Shown here: piece by piece, positions 50,153 to 59,489 of the stretch
Position numbering within the stretch: the first letter of the stretch is position 1
Layout: the number at the start of each line of letters is the position of its first letter
Assembly (NCBI GenBank): GCA_044227095.1
Contig: JBGAFV010000001.1
Span: forward strand, 310,001-374,000
Direction: 5' to 3'
Length of the DNA stretch: 64,000 nucleotides
From: JACMLD01 sp044227095
GTDB lineage: Bacteria > Bacteroidota > Bacteroidia > Chitinophagales > Chitinophagaceae
The notes under the pieces: model-generated
What the model saw: only the letters and a program-made list of their open reading frames with translations
Database searches by the model: none
What the model was told of the DNA's origin: nothing
Program-made: the position numbers and the translations under genes

Positions 50153-51613
50153 TTATATAGATGTTCTCATGTACTTCAAAATTGCATCAACAGTTCCACT
50201 GGTAATCTCCATTAATGGTTTTGGGTACACGCCTGTAATAAAAATAATGACTACAATTACTGCAAGGGATGCCAGCACCGGAAATGATGTTGGTGTGCCT
50301 GTTTGCGTAATTGTATTGGTATTGCCATAGAAAACTTTCTTAATCATGTTGAGCGTATACACCGCTGCCAATATTATGCATATGCCCGCAACAGCCGTAT
50401 CTACAACGCCATACTTTGTAACAGGACTTGAGAATACGCCGTTAAACATCATAAACTCTCCTATAAACCCATTGGTTAAAGGCAGCGCAATATTTGCAAG
50501 TGCTATTATAACCAGCATTATTGCCAGTGCAGGATCTTTCTGCGCAATGCCGCCAAGTTCAGAAATTTTGCGTGTGCGGTATTTTGATTCTATTATGTAA
50601 GCCACTATCCACAAACCAATAATATTTACACCATGAGAAAACATTTGCATCATTACGCCTTGTAAACCGCTTTTATCCGATGCAAAAATAGCAAGGCACA
50701 TCAGTCCCATGTGTGCAATAGATGAATAGGCGATCAATCGTTTTACATCGTCTTGCCTAATTGCAATCAGCGATGCATAGATCATTCCTATAAGACAAAG
50801 CAATGAAACAGTATCTCCCCATTGATAAACAGCTTCTGGCATTACTGGTACCAACCAGCGCAACATTGCAAACACACCCATTTTTACCATGATGCCGCTA
50901 AGCACCATTGTAACCGGTGTTGGTGATTGTTCGTATGCATCGGGCTGCCAGGTATGAAAAGGCCAGATAGGCATTTTAATAGCAAAGGCTATGAATAAAG
51001 ACCAAAACAACCAGTTTTGATTAGAAGGCAGCAATTTGAGTTTATACCATTCCTGCATATCGAAAGACTGGTGTGCCTGAAAATAAATACAGATAATGCC
51101 TACAAGCATTATAAGCGAACCAACAAAAGTGTAGATGAAAAATTTAAAAGTAGCTGCAATCCTTTTTTCGCCACCCCATATAGAGGAAAGAAAATAAACA
51201 GGAATAAGCGCAAGCTCCCAGAAGAAATAAAACAACAGCGCATCCATTGCAAGAAAAACGCCCATTAACCCGGCCTGGCTTAGCAACATGAGTGCATAAA
51301 AACGATTAGCATCTTTATAACCATTGTTCCAGGTAGATACAAATATTAAAGGGAATGAAACAGCCGTAAGTAAGCAAAGCAATTGTCCCATGCCATCAAG
51401 CCCTATATGAAAGCGGCTATTGAGTAAGCCCAGCCATTCTTCATTACAATTTAGTTGTGCGGGGCTGTTCATTACAGTAAGGCCCAGCAGCGAAACTACC
51501 AGCACAACCATACTTGTAAACAAAGCAAGGCTTTTTGCACTGCCTTCATTCTTTATTGCAAACAAGGCAAGTCCGCCAATTAAAGGAACCAATATCAATA
51601 AAACAGCTATCAT
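50153..51613 (-). CDS. nuoM: NADH-quinone oxidoreductase subunit M
   Basis: A 486-residue antiporter-like subunit, with HIGLDGMGQLLCLL, FFWELALIPVYFLSSIWGG, FAIKMPIWPFHTWQPDAYEQ (trans-membrane proton-pumping Lys and the W-x-P motif) and KRLIAYSSIAHMG. About 13-14 helices, normal length. It pumps protons with NuoL and NuoN. 19 bases upstream of nuoN. Confidence 0.97.
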   Translation of the reverse strand: MIAVLLILVPLIGGLALFAIKNEGSAKSLALFTSMVVLVVSLLGLTVMNSPAQLNCNEEWLGLLNSRFHIGLDGMGQLLCLLTAVSFPLIFVSTWNNGYKDANRFYALMLLSQAGLMGVFLAMDALLFYFFWELALIPVYFLSSIWGGEKRIAATFKFFIYTFVGSLIMLVGIICIYFQAHQSFDMQEWYKLKLLPSNQNWLFWSLFIAFAIKMPIWPFHTWQPDAYEQSPTPVTMVLSGIMVKMGVFAMLRWLVPVMPEAVYQWGDTVSLLCLIGMIYASLIAIRQDDVKRLIAYSSIAHMGLMCLAIFASDKSGLQGVMMQMFSHGVNIIGLWIVAYIIESKYRTRKISELGGIAQKDPALAIMLVIIALANIALPLTNGFIGEFMMFNGVFSSPVTKYGVVDTAVAGICIILAAVYTLNMIKKVFYGNTNTITQTGTPTSFPVLASLAVIVVIIFITGVYPKPLMEITSGTVDAILKYMRTSI

Positions 51614-51619
51614 ATCTTT

Positions 51620-51750
51620 TGGTGAGTGGTTAGTGGTAAATGGAAAGAGGGCTTTTAATCAACCAACTTCTTTATTTACTACTTCACTATTTTTATTTTC
51701 TGTTGCTTGTTGTTTCCTGGTAACCATGCTCCACTTACCATTTTCCTCTC
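51620..51750. repeat. Degenerate GTGGT/TGGTAA word repeat in the nuoM-nuoL gap
   Basis: GGTGAGTGGTTAGTGGTAAA (51621-51640) and, at 51716-51750, sequence whose complement contains GAAAATGGTAAGTGGAGCAT. The words (G/A)TGGTAA(A/G)TGG occur in inverted orientation around an AT-rich centre. Same style of repeat as in other nuo gaps. Confidence 0.4.
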
Positions 51751-51752
51751 AA

Positions 51753-53645
51753 TTATTTTTTCAAAAAGAATTGCAATACAAACAGTATTATCATTCCTGC
51801 TATCATTAACAATACATAGCTCCCTACCTGTCCGCTTTGCAGCAAACGCAGTTGACGGCTTCCATACTGTACACCTTTACCTACACCATTTACTAACCAG
51901 TCTATACCTGATTTTTCTATTGCAGTATCCAAAAATTTACCAAGTGCCCCCAATGGTTTTACAACTATACTATCGTACAATTCATCAACATACCATTTAT
52001 TGGCCAGCGTTTTACCGAGTCCGGAAGCTTCTTCGAGATCTGGTTTTTTACTAAACCTGTTTACCGCGTAAGCTATTGCAAGAACTGCTATTAATACAGA
52101 TGCACCCATGAGTGCATATTCTGTTGTATGATCAGCCGAATGTATTTCTTTCAGTTTATAAGATGCTTCAAACACTGGCGATAAAAAATGTTCCAGCCAA
52201 TGGCCATCTTTTACAAACACTTCTGGAATACCAATAAAGCCACCAAAAACAGCGAGTATAGCCAGCACTATTAGTGGAATGGTCATTGCTCCCGGGCTTT
52301 CATGCAAGTGGTGTTCCTGTTCGTGTGTGCCCCTGAATTTTCCAAGAAAAGTGGTAGCATACAAACGGAACATATAGAAAGCGGTCATTCCCGCAGTTAT
52401 TACACCAATTACCCAATAGATTTTATTGCTTTCGTAAGCTGCAGCTAAAATTTCATCTTTAGAAAAGAACCCGCTTAAGGGAGGAATGCCTGCAATGGCA
52501 ACACATCCTGCAAGGAAAGTAATATGTGTAACAGGTAAATATTTTTTCAGTCCGCCCATATTGCGGATGTCCTGCTCATGGTGCATGGCATGTATAACAG
52601 AACCAGCACCGAGAAACAATAGGGCTTTAAAAAATGCATGCGTCATTACATGAAACACGGCACCGGTATAAGCGCCAACACCAAGACCAAGAAACATATA
52701 ACCCAACTGGCTAACCGTAGAATAAGCCAGTACTTTTTTAATATCGTTTTGTTTAAGCGCAATGGTAGCCGCAAGTACAGCAGTAGCCAAACCAATAATG
52801 GCAACTACTGATTGCGAAACCGGTGCCATGGTGTACAATATGTTGCTGCGTGCAATCATATAAATACCTGCAGTAACCATGGTAGCAGCATGTATCAGTG
52901 CCGAAACAGGTGTGGGGCCTGCCATTGCATCTGGCAGCCATGTGTACAAAGGTATTTGCGCACTTTTACCCGTAGCACCTACAAACAATAATAATGTTAT
53001 AATAGTAACTGTAGGAACTGTTAATTGAGAAGCACTGGCAAATACTTCTGTATAAGAAACTGAACCAACTTTTGCGAGCAAATAAAATATGGCGAGAAGA
53101 AAACCAAGATCGCCAATGCGGTTCATTACAAATGCTTTTTTAGCAGCATTGTTGTAGTCATTGTTTTTAAACCAGAAGCCGATTAGAAGATAAGAGCAAA
53201 GCCCCACACCTTCCCAACCAATAAACATAATAAGATAGTTGGCGCCCAATACCAGTAACAACATTGAGAATACAAACAAGTTGAGGTAAGAAAAATACCG
53301 TGCAAAATGTTGTTCTTCTTCATCCTTCATGTAGGCAGTACTATAAAGATGGATAAGAAACCCTATACCTGTAATGATTAATAAAAATAAAGAAGACAAC
53401 TGATCAACCTGGAATGCAAAAGGGATATGTATTTTGTCGAAGCTGAGAAAATCGAATAAGGAAACAACGCCCGTTTTACCTGCTTTTACATCAAGGAACA
53501 ACATTACACTTACAATAAAAGATGCCAGTATAGCGCCGCTGCCAATAATCCCGGTAGCAGATTTTGATAATTGTTTGCGCAACAAACCATTGATGAGAAA
53601 ACCCAGCAATGGAAACAATGGAACTAAAAATACTAATTTACTCAT
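51753..53645 (-). CDS. nuoL: NADH-quinone oxidoreductase subunit L
   Basis: A 630-residue antiporter-like subunit with VDQLSSLFLLIITGIGFLIH, WEGVGLCSYLLIGFW, AFVMNRIGDLGFLLAIF, IPLYTWLPDAMAGPTPVSAL and HAATMVTAGIYMIAR. After the 14-helix core, the C-terminal lateral-helix region (residues about 490-560) and a final helix (SYVLLMIAGMIILFVLQF) are present, so the subunit is complete. It is the most distal proton pump of complex I. Confidence 0.97.
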   Translation of the reverse strand: MSKLVFLVPLFPLLGFLINGLLRKQLSKSATGIIGSGAILASFIVSVMLFLDVKAGKTGVVSLFDFLSFDKIHIPFAFQVDQLSSLFLLIITGIGFLIHLYSTAYMKDEEEQHFARYFSYLNLFVFSMLLLVLGANYLIMFIGWEGVGLCSYLLIGFWFKNNDYNNAAKKAFVMNRIGDLGFLLAIFYLLAKVGSVSYTEVFASASQLTVPTVTIITLLLFVGATGKSAQIPLYTWLPDAMAGPTPVSALIHAATMVTAGIYMIARSNILYTMAPVSQSVVAIIGLATAVLAATIALKQNDIKKVLAYSTVSQLGYMFLGLGVGAYTGAVFHVMTHAFFKALLFLGAGSVIHAMHHEQDIRNMGGLKKYLPVTHITFLAGCVAIAGIPPLSGFFSKDEILAAAYESNKIYWVIGVITAGMTAFYMFRLYATTFLGKFRGTHEQEHHLHESPGAMTIPLIVLAILAVFGGFIGIPEVFVKDGHWLEHFLSPVFEASYKLKEIHSADHTTEYALMGASVLIAVLAIAYAVNRFSKKPDLEEASGLGKTLANKWYVDELYDSIVVKPLGALGKFLDTAIEKSGIDWLVNGVGKGVQYGSRQLRLLQSGQVGSYVLLMIAGMIILFVLQFFLKK

Positions 53646-53667
53646 ACCCCAATCCCCTAAAGGAGGT

Positions 53668-53997
53668 TTAGTGTTTTAACCTGTTCAAAAAATTAATATC
53701 TGCCGAATGTGTATTCCTGTACATCATTACAATAATAGCCAGTCCCACACTTACTTCTGCTGCTGCTACCACCATAATGAAGAAAACAAATAATTGCCCG
53801 TCTATACCTGCTGTTGCATTGTTAGCTACGCCTAAAGCATAATGCATTTTAGAAAAAGCCACAAGCAATAAGTTAACTGCATTTAGCATTAACTCTATGC
53901 ACATAAAAACAATAATAGCATTGCGGCGTGTTAATACACCTGCTACGCCAATGCAAAACAGCGCTATCGAAACAAATATGTAATAATTTATCGGCAT
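53668..53997 (-). CDS. nuoK: NADH-quinone oxidoreductase subunit K
   Basis: A 109-residue three-helix subunit with the conserved glutamates in FMCIELMLNAVNLLLVAF and VVAAAEVSVGLAIIVMMYRN. Standard length. It lies between NuoJ and NuoN in complex I and forms part of a proton path. Confidence 0.96.
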   Translation of the reverse strand: MPINYYIFVSIALFCIGVAGVLTRRNAIIVFMCIELMLNAVNLLLVAFSKMHYALGVANNATAGIDGQLFVFFIMVVAAAEVSVGLAIIVMMYRNTHSADINFLNRLKH

Positions 53998-54002
53998 ATT
54001 TC

Positions 54003-54108
54003 AAGCTATTGGCTTCTAGTTGCAAGCTGCAAGTAAAAACAGCCGCCAATTAAAAGCATGTATAAAATTATTGCAACAGCCAGCAGCTAGTAGCTAACAG
54101 CTTGCATC
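54003..54108. repeat. Fold-back TAGCT repeat in the nuoK-nuoJ gap
   Basis: Forward arm 54003-54033 (AAGCTATTGGCTTCTAGTTG onward) and inverted arm 54078-54108 match at 17 of 21 positions when the second is complemented. An exact inner pair is TGCAAGCTG (54021) and CAGCTTGCA (54099). Occupies almost the whole gap. Confidence 0.6.
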
Positions 54109-54114
54109 TTCTCT

Positions 54115-54615
54115 CTATTCCTTCTTTCCAATCACAACTGCGCCAACCATAGCACTTAAAAAAAGTACACTGCTTATTTCAAAAGGCACAACGTATTGAT
54201 TGAATAATGCTATTCCAAGATTTTTTATTAATCCTATATCTCCGCTATTTGTTTGCACTATTTCCTTTTTTATACCGGCATCTTTTAATGCGGCTACCAA
54301 TACAAGAAACAAACACATGCCTGCAATAAATCCTGCAAATCGCATCAGCTTATTGCCCTGTATGTTCATCTCGGCATTAAGGTTCATCAGCATAATTACA
54401 AAAAGGAAAAGCACCATAATGGCGCCGGCGTATACAATGATATTTACAATGGCAAGAAATTGTGCATTTAATAAAATATAATGCCCGGAGATGGCAAAGA
54501 ATGCAACAATAAGAAATAATACACTGTACACAGGATTCTTACTCAACACAACCATTAATGCACTACCCAGGGCAAGCGCTGTTAAAAACCAGAATAATAT
54601 TTGTGTAATTCCCAT
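54115..54615 (-). CDS. nuoJ: NADH-quinone oxidoreductase subunit J
   Basis: A 166-residue five-helix subunit: ALGSALMVVLSKNPVYSVLF, IVAFFAISGHYILLNAQFLA, IVNIIVYAGAIMVLFLFVIML (the family signature) and a C-terminal helix ending VVIGKKE. Normal length. Its position after the repeat-containing gap is the usual nuoI-J-K order. Confidence 0.95.
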   Translation of the reverse strand: MGITQILFWFLTALALGSALMVVLSKNPVYSVLFLIVAFFAISGHYILLNAQFLAIVNIIVYAGAIMVLFLFVIMLMNLNAEMNIQGNKLMRFAGFIAGMCLFLVLVAALKDAGIKKEIVQTNSGDIGLIKNLGIALFNQYVVPFEISSVLFLSAMVGAVVIGKKE

Positions 54616-54628
54616 TGTTAGTTTTATA

Positions 54629-54749
54629 AGCTGTTAGCTGTGAGTTTCTAGCTATTAGCTGTGAGCTATTAGCTGCGAGCTTTCAGTTCAAATTCTCTAT
54701 TATTATATTAGTTTACCTGTTCTATTTTTTCCACGACTCACGACTCACG
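54629..54749. repeat. TAGCT words and CGTGAGT words between nuoJ and nuoI
   Basis: 54629-54687 is a run of AGCTGTTAGCTGTGAG and AGCTATTAGCTGTGAG units. 54732-54749 on the - strand is CGTGAGT repeated twice plus CGTGG, and it overlaps the nuoI stop codon (TGA in CGTGAG), so the last residues of NuoI (KRES) are encoded by repeat sequence. Confidence 0.5.
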
Positions 54750-55289
54750 TTTTCTCACCCTTCCCCCTGCTGCTTTTGCATACAACTCTGGTTCTTTAAT
54801 AGGGTCGGGTATCAGCAAATCCTGCTTTCCATAAATAAATGTTTGCCGCTGAAAATTGGCAGGTGCAAATGTTTCAGTAAGGTAGATAGCATCTTTGGGA
54901 CAAGCTTCTTCACACAAACCACAGAATATGCAACGCAGCATGTTTATCTCGTACTTGGCTGCATATTTTTCTTCTCTATAAAGATGCTCTTCTCCTTTCT
55001 TCCGTTCTGCTCCTTCCATTGTAATAGCTTCTGCAGGGCAGGCTACTGCACACAATCCGCAGGCAGTGCAATTTTCACGGCCTTCTGCATCACGGTTCAA
55101 AATATGCAAACCCCTGAACACGGGACTGAATGGCCTTTTCTGTTCAGGATATTTTATGGTTGCTTTTCTTTTAAAAATGTGTTTAAAAGTAATAACCATG
55201 CCTTTGAAAATATTCCAGAGGTACAAACGCTCCAGCCATGTCATTGGCTTACGCTCAAGTTGTTTTACCCTGTTTGTTAATGCCTGCAT
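54738..55289 (-). CDS. nuoI: NADH-quinone oxidoreductase subunit I
   Basis: A 183-residue iron-sulfur subunit. Two 4Fe-4S motifs, CTACGLCAVACP and CIFCGLCEEACP, bind clusters N6a and N6b in the peripheral arm next to NuoB. The N-terminal amphipathic helix (LYLWNIFKGMVITFKHIFKR) contacts NuoH. The last residues (KRES) fall within a short tandem repeat, so the C-terminus may be recently altered. Confidence 0.96.
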   Translation of the reverse strand: MQALTNRVKQLERKPMTWLERLYLWNIFKGMVITFKHIFKRKATIKYPEQKRPFSPVFRGLHILNRDAEGRENCTACGLCAVACPAEAITMEGAERKKGEEHLYREEKYAAKYEINMLRCIFCGLCEEACPKDAIYLTETFAPANFQRQTFIYGKQDLLIPDPIKEPELYAKAAGGRVRKRES

Positions 55290-55391
55290 GATGTACTCCT
55301 CTTCAATTTATAAAGGTTCGCAAAAATATTTTTATCAATCCAACCTACCAAGTATTTATTATTGCCCTTAAACGCAATTGTTGCTGTTCTT

Positions 55392-56471
55392 TTAGAAAGG
55401 CCAGCCATATTTTATTAAAAGTATTACCGCACCTGTAATGATCATATTTACCAATGCAAGTGGAACTAATTTTTTCCAGCCAAGATCCATTAGCTGATCG
55501 TAACGGAAACGTGGTATCGTCCACCTTACCCACATAAACAAAAATATAAACCCTGCAATTTTAGCAAAGAAGCAAAGAAACTGCAGAATAGGTAACCAGC
55601 TACCAATATGCTGACCAAGTGCTACATCATTTACAAAAGGTATATCATATCCACCAAAGAAAAGGGTTGACATAATTGCACTGCTGATAAACATATTAAT
55701 GTATTCAGCAAACAAATAAAAACCCAGTTTCATTGATGAATATTCCTGGTGGTAACCAAAGTTCAGTTCATTTTCTGCTTCTGGTAAATCGAATGGCGTA
55801 CGATTACATTCTGCAAATGCACAAATAATAAATATTAAAAAACCGAGAGGCTGATAAAAGATATTCCACGTACCATTGGCCATTTGCTGTTCAACAATCG
55901 TTTTCATACTTAGTGAACCGGTAACCATTAACAGCGCTATGAGTGAAAGCCCCATTGCCAGTTCGTAAGAAATCATTTGCGATGCACCACGCAATGCGGC
56001 AATCAGCGAAAATTTATTATTGGATGACCAACCACCGATCATAATTCCATATACACCTAGACTTACTACGCCAAAAACATAAAGTATACCAATATTAATG
56101 TCTGCTATCTGCAGATTTACAACGCGGTCGATTCCCAAAAAATTGATATGAAAAGGACTTCCCCAGGGAATAACAGCACTTGTCATCATTGCCGTCATCA
56201 TTGCAAGACATGGCCCAAGTATGAATAAAAATTTATTAGAAGTATTAGGAATGATTTCTTCTTTCATGAAGAGCTTTAAACCATCTGCCAGTGGTTGAAA
56301 AAGGCCAAAAGGGCCTGCACGGTTAGGGCCGATACGATCTTGTATGAAGGCAGCTATCTTACGTTCTGCATATGTTTCATACATGGCAATTACCAGCGAC
56401 ACTGAAACAATTATCACCACCAGTGTTAATTTTTCTCCTAGCAATCCCCAATCTAAAGCAAGTAGTGTCAT
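55392..56471 (-). CDS. nuoH: NADH-quinone oxidoreductase subunit H
   Basis: A 359-residue eight-helix subunit that forms the quinone entry chamber. Family motifs: ERKIAAFIQDRIGPNRAGPFG, QPLADGLKLFMKEEIIP, ALRGASQMISYELAMGLSL, CAFAECNRTPFDLPEAENEL and MWVRWTIPRFRYDQLM. Intact. 102 bases separate it from nuoI, with no repeat seen. Confidence 0.97.
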   Translation of the reverse strand: MTLLALDWGLLGEKLTLVVIIVSVSLVIAMYETYAERKIAAFIQDRIGPNRAGPFGLFQPLADGLKLFMKEEIIPNTSNKFLFILGPCLAMMTAMMTSAVIPWGSPFHINFLGIDRVVNLQIADINIGILYVFGVVSLGVYGIMIGGWSSNNKFSLIAALRGASQMISYELAMGLSLIALLMVTGSLSMKTIVEQQMANGTWNIFYQPLGFLIFIICAFAECNRTPFDLPEAENELNFGYHQEYSSMKLGFYLFAEYINMFISSAIMSTLFFGGYDIPFVNDVALGQHIGSWLPILQFLCFFAKIAGFIFLFMWVRWTIPRFRYDQLMDLGWKKLVPLALVNMIITGAVILLIKYGWPF

Positions 56472-56507
56472 TTATTAAAATTCTTTTAAAGCAGTTGAAA
56501 TTATCCG

Positions 56508-57605
56508 TTACTTATTAAAATCATCGCTGTGCGATGGCCCTTTTATCTGGCTCAATTTTATATTGGGCTTATTTACTTCACTCACACTATGTATATCCAT
56601 TAATAATTTCGGGCTGCGGCCGTTAAGAACATTCACAATCGTTTCATTTGGTTTCACCGCATTTTCGTAATGCCCTTGCGAAATAACCGAATGCCTGTTT
56701 ACATGTGCCGGCCCTTCTATCACCCAATCGCTGGTATCTTTCTTTTCAAAACGGCATTCATTGCATATCCAGTCTTTTACTTCTCCCCATTCATCTTTGC
56801 GGGCTGTAACACGAAATACTTCTTTACCTCTTAACCACAACTGCGCTTTGCCGGAGCATTTAGGACAATCACGGTGTGCATCAACCGGTTTTGTAAACCA
56901 CACCCTGTTTTTAAAGCGGAATGTTTTATCTGTTAATGCACCAACGGGACAAACATCAATTACATTTCCTATAAAATCATTATCAAGCGATTTCTCTATG
57001 TAAGTAGCAATCTCTGCATGATCTCCCCTGTCAAGCACACCATGTACCCTTTTATTGGTAAGCTGATCTGCAGTAAACACACAACGAAAGCACATGATGC
57101 AACGCGTCATATGCAATTGTATATACGGACCGAGATCATGCTTCTCAAAAGTTCTTCTTGGAAATTCATAACGTGTAGCTTCTTTGCCATGCTCATAACT
57201 AAGATCCTGCAGGTGGCACTCACCGGCCTGGTCGCAGATAGGGCAATCCAACGGATGATTGATCAATAAAAATTCTACTACGCCATTTCTTGCATCAATT
57301 ACTTTATCGCTGGTAATGTTTTTTACAATCATGCCATCCATTACATTGGTACGGCAGCTTGCTACCAGTTTAGGCATTGGACGGGGATCTGCCGTAGAGC
57401 CAGCTGCTACTTCTACCAGGCATGTACGGCATTTACCACCACTGCCCTGTAGTTTTGTATAGTAACACATGGCAGGAGGCGCCACTTCACCACCAATCTG
57501 CCTTGCAGCATTCAGTATAGATGTTCCCGGGGTTACCTCAATAGTAATATTATCGATGGTAACCTTAAATAATTTGGGCGCTTCTTTTTTTATTTCTTCA
57601 GCCAT
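56508..57605 (-). CDS. nuoG: NADH-quinone oxidoreductase subunit G, short form (iron-sulfur N-terminal part)
   Basis: A 365-residue protein, far shorter than enterobacterial NuoG (about 900). The 2Fe-2S domain (residues about 10-90) has CYYTKLQGSGGKCRTCLVE, the His-Cys domain has HPLDCPICDQAGECHLQDL, and a CIMCFRCV segment with VDVCPVGALTDKTF and CPKCSGKAQLW supplies further cluster ligands. The C-terminal molybdopterin-oxidoreductase-like domain is absent, with only a short tail (KPNIKLSQIKGPSH). The reading frame ends cleanly, so it is likely a lineage feature rather than a break. Confidence 0.9.
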   Translation of the reverse strand: MAEEIKKEAPKLFKVTIDNITIEVTPGTSILNAARQIGGEVAPPAMCYYTKLQGSGGKCRTCLVEVAAGSTADPRPMPKLVASCRTNVMDGMIVKNITSDKVIDARNGVVEFLLINHPLDCPICDQAGECHLQDLSYEHGKEATRYEFPRRTFEKHDLGPYIQLHMTRCIMCFRCVFTADQLTNKRVHGVLDRGDHAEIATYIEKSLDNDFIGNVIDVCPVGALTDKTFRFKNRVWFTKPVDAHRDCPKCSGKAQLWLRGKEVFRVTARKDEWGEVKDWICNECRFEKKDTSDWVIEGPAHVNRHSVISQGHYENAVKPNETIVNVLNGRSPKLLMDIHSVSEVNKPNIKLSQIKGPSHSDDFNK

Positions 57606-57612
57606 AATTTAT

Positions 57613-57660
57613 GTTTCACGCAGCGGACTGCAAAGGAGCAGCGACCGCAGCGATTTTATA
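57613..57660. repeat. Left inverted repeat flanking the GxxExxY gene
   Basis: About 48 bases starting GTTTCACGCAGCGGACTGCA and ending CGCAGCGATTTTATA. It matches the complement of 58062-58109 at about three quarters of positions with one gap. Confidence 0.65.
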
Positions 57661-58033
57661 TTCTATTAGCAACTCTTCTTATTCCGTCTTTCAATAACAC
57701 CGCATTAAAATTTATTAACAGCCCCAACTTATAATCAGTCAACTTTAAATAAGTAAGCACTTGTTTAAAATGCAAATCAGCTAATACTTCAACGCTCTTA
57801 AATTCAATTAATACTTTATCATCTAAAATCACATCTGCTCTAAACCCAATTTCCATTTTTACTTCTTCATGAATCAGCGGAATACCTTGCTGTCTTTTAA
57901 AATTAATCCCTGTTTTTGCCCATTCATAACAAAAGATCTCTTCGTACACACTTTCAAATAATCCCGGCCCATATTGCTTATGAATTATAAAACAAATATC
58001 CAAAGCCAATGTGGCCAGTTCATTTTCATTCAT
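57656..58033 (-). CDS. GxxExxY protein
   Basis: A 125-residue protein of the GxxExxY family, named after GPGLFESVYEE (residues 22-32). A later FRADVILDDKVLIEFKSVE supplies a D-x-n-E-x-K pattern like a PD-(D/E)XK nuclease core, and the C-terminus (LKLTDYKLGLLINFNAV) is a typical family ending. Function unknown. The family is patchy and often present in several copies per genome. The gene sits inside the nuo cluster on the same strand, flanked by inverted repeats, and is presumably an insertion. Confidence 0.87.
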   Translation of the reverse strand: MNENELATLALDICFIIHKQYGPGLFESVYEEIFCYEWAKTGINFKRQQGIPLIHEEVKMEIGFRADVILDDKVLIEFKSVEVLADLHFKQVLTYLKLTDYKLGLLINFNAVLLKDGIRRVANRI

Positions 58034-58061
58034 AGGTAAGCAATTATATCTTCTTCTCGTT

Positions 58062-58109
58062 TCTACAAATCGTTGCGTTCTTCGCCTCTTTGCGTCCGCC
58101 GCGAGAAAC
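58062..58109. repeat. Right inverted repeat flanking the GxxExxY gene
   Basis: Complement begins GTTTCTCGCGGCGGACGCAA and continues to AACGCAACGATTTGTAGA; pairs with 57613-57660. The CGCAAAG/GAAGAACGCAA words are of the kind seen as dispersed intergenic repeats in many bacteria. Confidence 0.65.
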
Positions 58110-58129
58110 CTAGCCTCGCTTGCACGAAA

Positions 58130-59485
58130 TTACGCCGGCGTTGCTACAGGTCTCGCATCAGCATAATGCGCCAATCCATAATTTCTGCGTTGGCTCTCTT
58201 CCGGGTTCAATACATGCCATTCAAATTCATCGCGGAAATGCCTGATGGCCGCTGCCACTGGCCATGCTGCTGCATCGCCCAGCGGGCAAATAGTATTGCC
58301 TTCTATCTTGCGTTGTATATCCCACAACAAATCTATATCGCTTATTTTGCCTTTGCCGAATTCTATATTCTTTAAAATCTTTTCCATCCAGCCAGTTCCT
58401 TCGCGACAAGGAGAACACTGTCCACAACTTTCATGACGATAAAAACGAGCCAGCGTATACGTATGACGCACCACGCACTGATCCTCATCAAATACAATAA
58501 AACCACCGCTACCCATCATAGAACCAGTAGCAAAGCCACCATCGCTGAGGCTTTCATAAGTCATCATGCGCTGTTCGCCTTTTGCAGTTTTGAACAAAAG
58601 ATTAGCAGGCAAAATGGGCACCGATGAACCACCCGGTATACAAGCTTTTAATTTTTTTCCATTAGGTATGCCGCCGCAATATTCATCGCTGTAAATAAAT
58701 TCTTCTACAGAGATGGTCATATCTATTTCATAAACACCAGGCTTATTAATATTGCCGCATGCAGAAATAAGTTTGGTGCCGGTAGATTTGCCCACACCAA
58801 TTTTTGCATATTCTTCCCCACCCAAATTAATAATAGGAACTACAGCCGCTAAAGTTTCTACATTGTTTACCACGGTTGGCCTGTCCCACACACCTTTTAC
58901 GGCCGGGAATGGAGGTTTAATTCTTGGATTGCCACGCTTTCCTTCCAGCGATTCAATCAATGCTGTTTCTTCTCCGCATATATAAGCACCGGCACCACGC
59001 TGCACATAAATTTCACAATCAAAGCCAGTACCTAAAATATTTTTGCCCAGCCAGCCATTGTTTTTTGCTTCGGTAATTGCCTGTTCAAGTATGTCTACAA
59101 TCCATGCATATTCTCCGCGTATATAGATGTACGTTGCATTGCTGCCCAATGCAAAAGAGCTTACAATTAAACCTTCAATAAGCAGGTGCGGAATAAACTC
59201 CATTAGATACCTGTCTTTAAAAGTACCGGGTTCACTTTCATCTGCATTACAAACCAGGTGACGTGGAACCCCTTCTGGCTTTGCGATGAAACTCCATTTC
59301 ATGCCGGTAGGAAACCCAGCACCGCCACGACCACGCAAGCCGCTTTTCTTTACTTCTTCCACCACATCTGCCGGCGACATGTTAAATGCTTTTTCTACAG
59401 ATGCATAACCACCGTTTTTGCGGTACACATCGTAATAGCGTATGCCTTCAATATTTGCTTTGTCTATCAGTACTTTTCTTCCCAT
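58130..59485 (-). CDS. nuoF: NADH-quinone oxidoreductase subunit F
   Basis: A 451-residue NADH-binding subunit. FMN and NADH are bound by GLRGRGGAGFPTGMKW (about 50-65) and NADESEPGTFKDR; the 4Fe-4S cluster N3 ligands are in ESCGQCSPCREGTGW and NTICPLGDA. GAYICGEETALIESLEG is a further signature. Normal length and complete. It takes electrons from NADH into complex I. Confidence 0.97.
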   Translation of the reverse strand: MGRKVLIDKANIEGIRYYDVYRKNGGYASVEKAFNMSPADVVEEVKKSGLRGRGGAGFPTGMKWSFIAKPEGVPRHLVCNADESEPGTFKDRYLMEFIPHLLIEGLIVSSFALGSNATYIYIRGEYAWIVDILEQAITEAKNNGWLGKNILGTGFDCEIYVQRGAGAYICGEETALIESLEGKRGNPRIKPPFPAVKGVWDRPTVVNNVETLAAVVPIINLGGEEYAKIGVGKSTGTKLISACGNINKPGVYEIDMTISVEEFIYSDEYCGGIPNGKKLKACIPGGSSVPILPANLLFKTAKGEQRMMTYESLSDGGFATGSMMGSGGFIVFDEDQCVVRHTYTLARFYRHESCGQCSPCREGTGWMEKILKNIEFGKGKISDIDLLWDIQRKIEGNTICPLGDAAAWPVAAAIRHFRDEFEWHVLNPEESQRRNYGLAHYADARPVATPA

Positions 59486-59489
59486 TTTT

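Larger units (their letters stand above)
57613..58109. mobile_element. Putative GxxExxY cassette inserted in the nuo cluster
   Basis: A single GxxExxY gene framed by imperfect 48-bp inverted repeats (57613-57660, 58062-58109), lying between nuoG and nuoF, which are otherwise neighbours. The layout is that of a small transposable or mobilised cassette without a recognisable transposase. Confidence 0.5.

Noticed and set aside
56508..57605. NuoG truncated by the GxxExxY insertion
   Set aside because: The GxxExxY gene lies upstream of the NuoG start, not at its 3' end, and the short frame ends cleanly; the short form is more likely natural.
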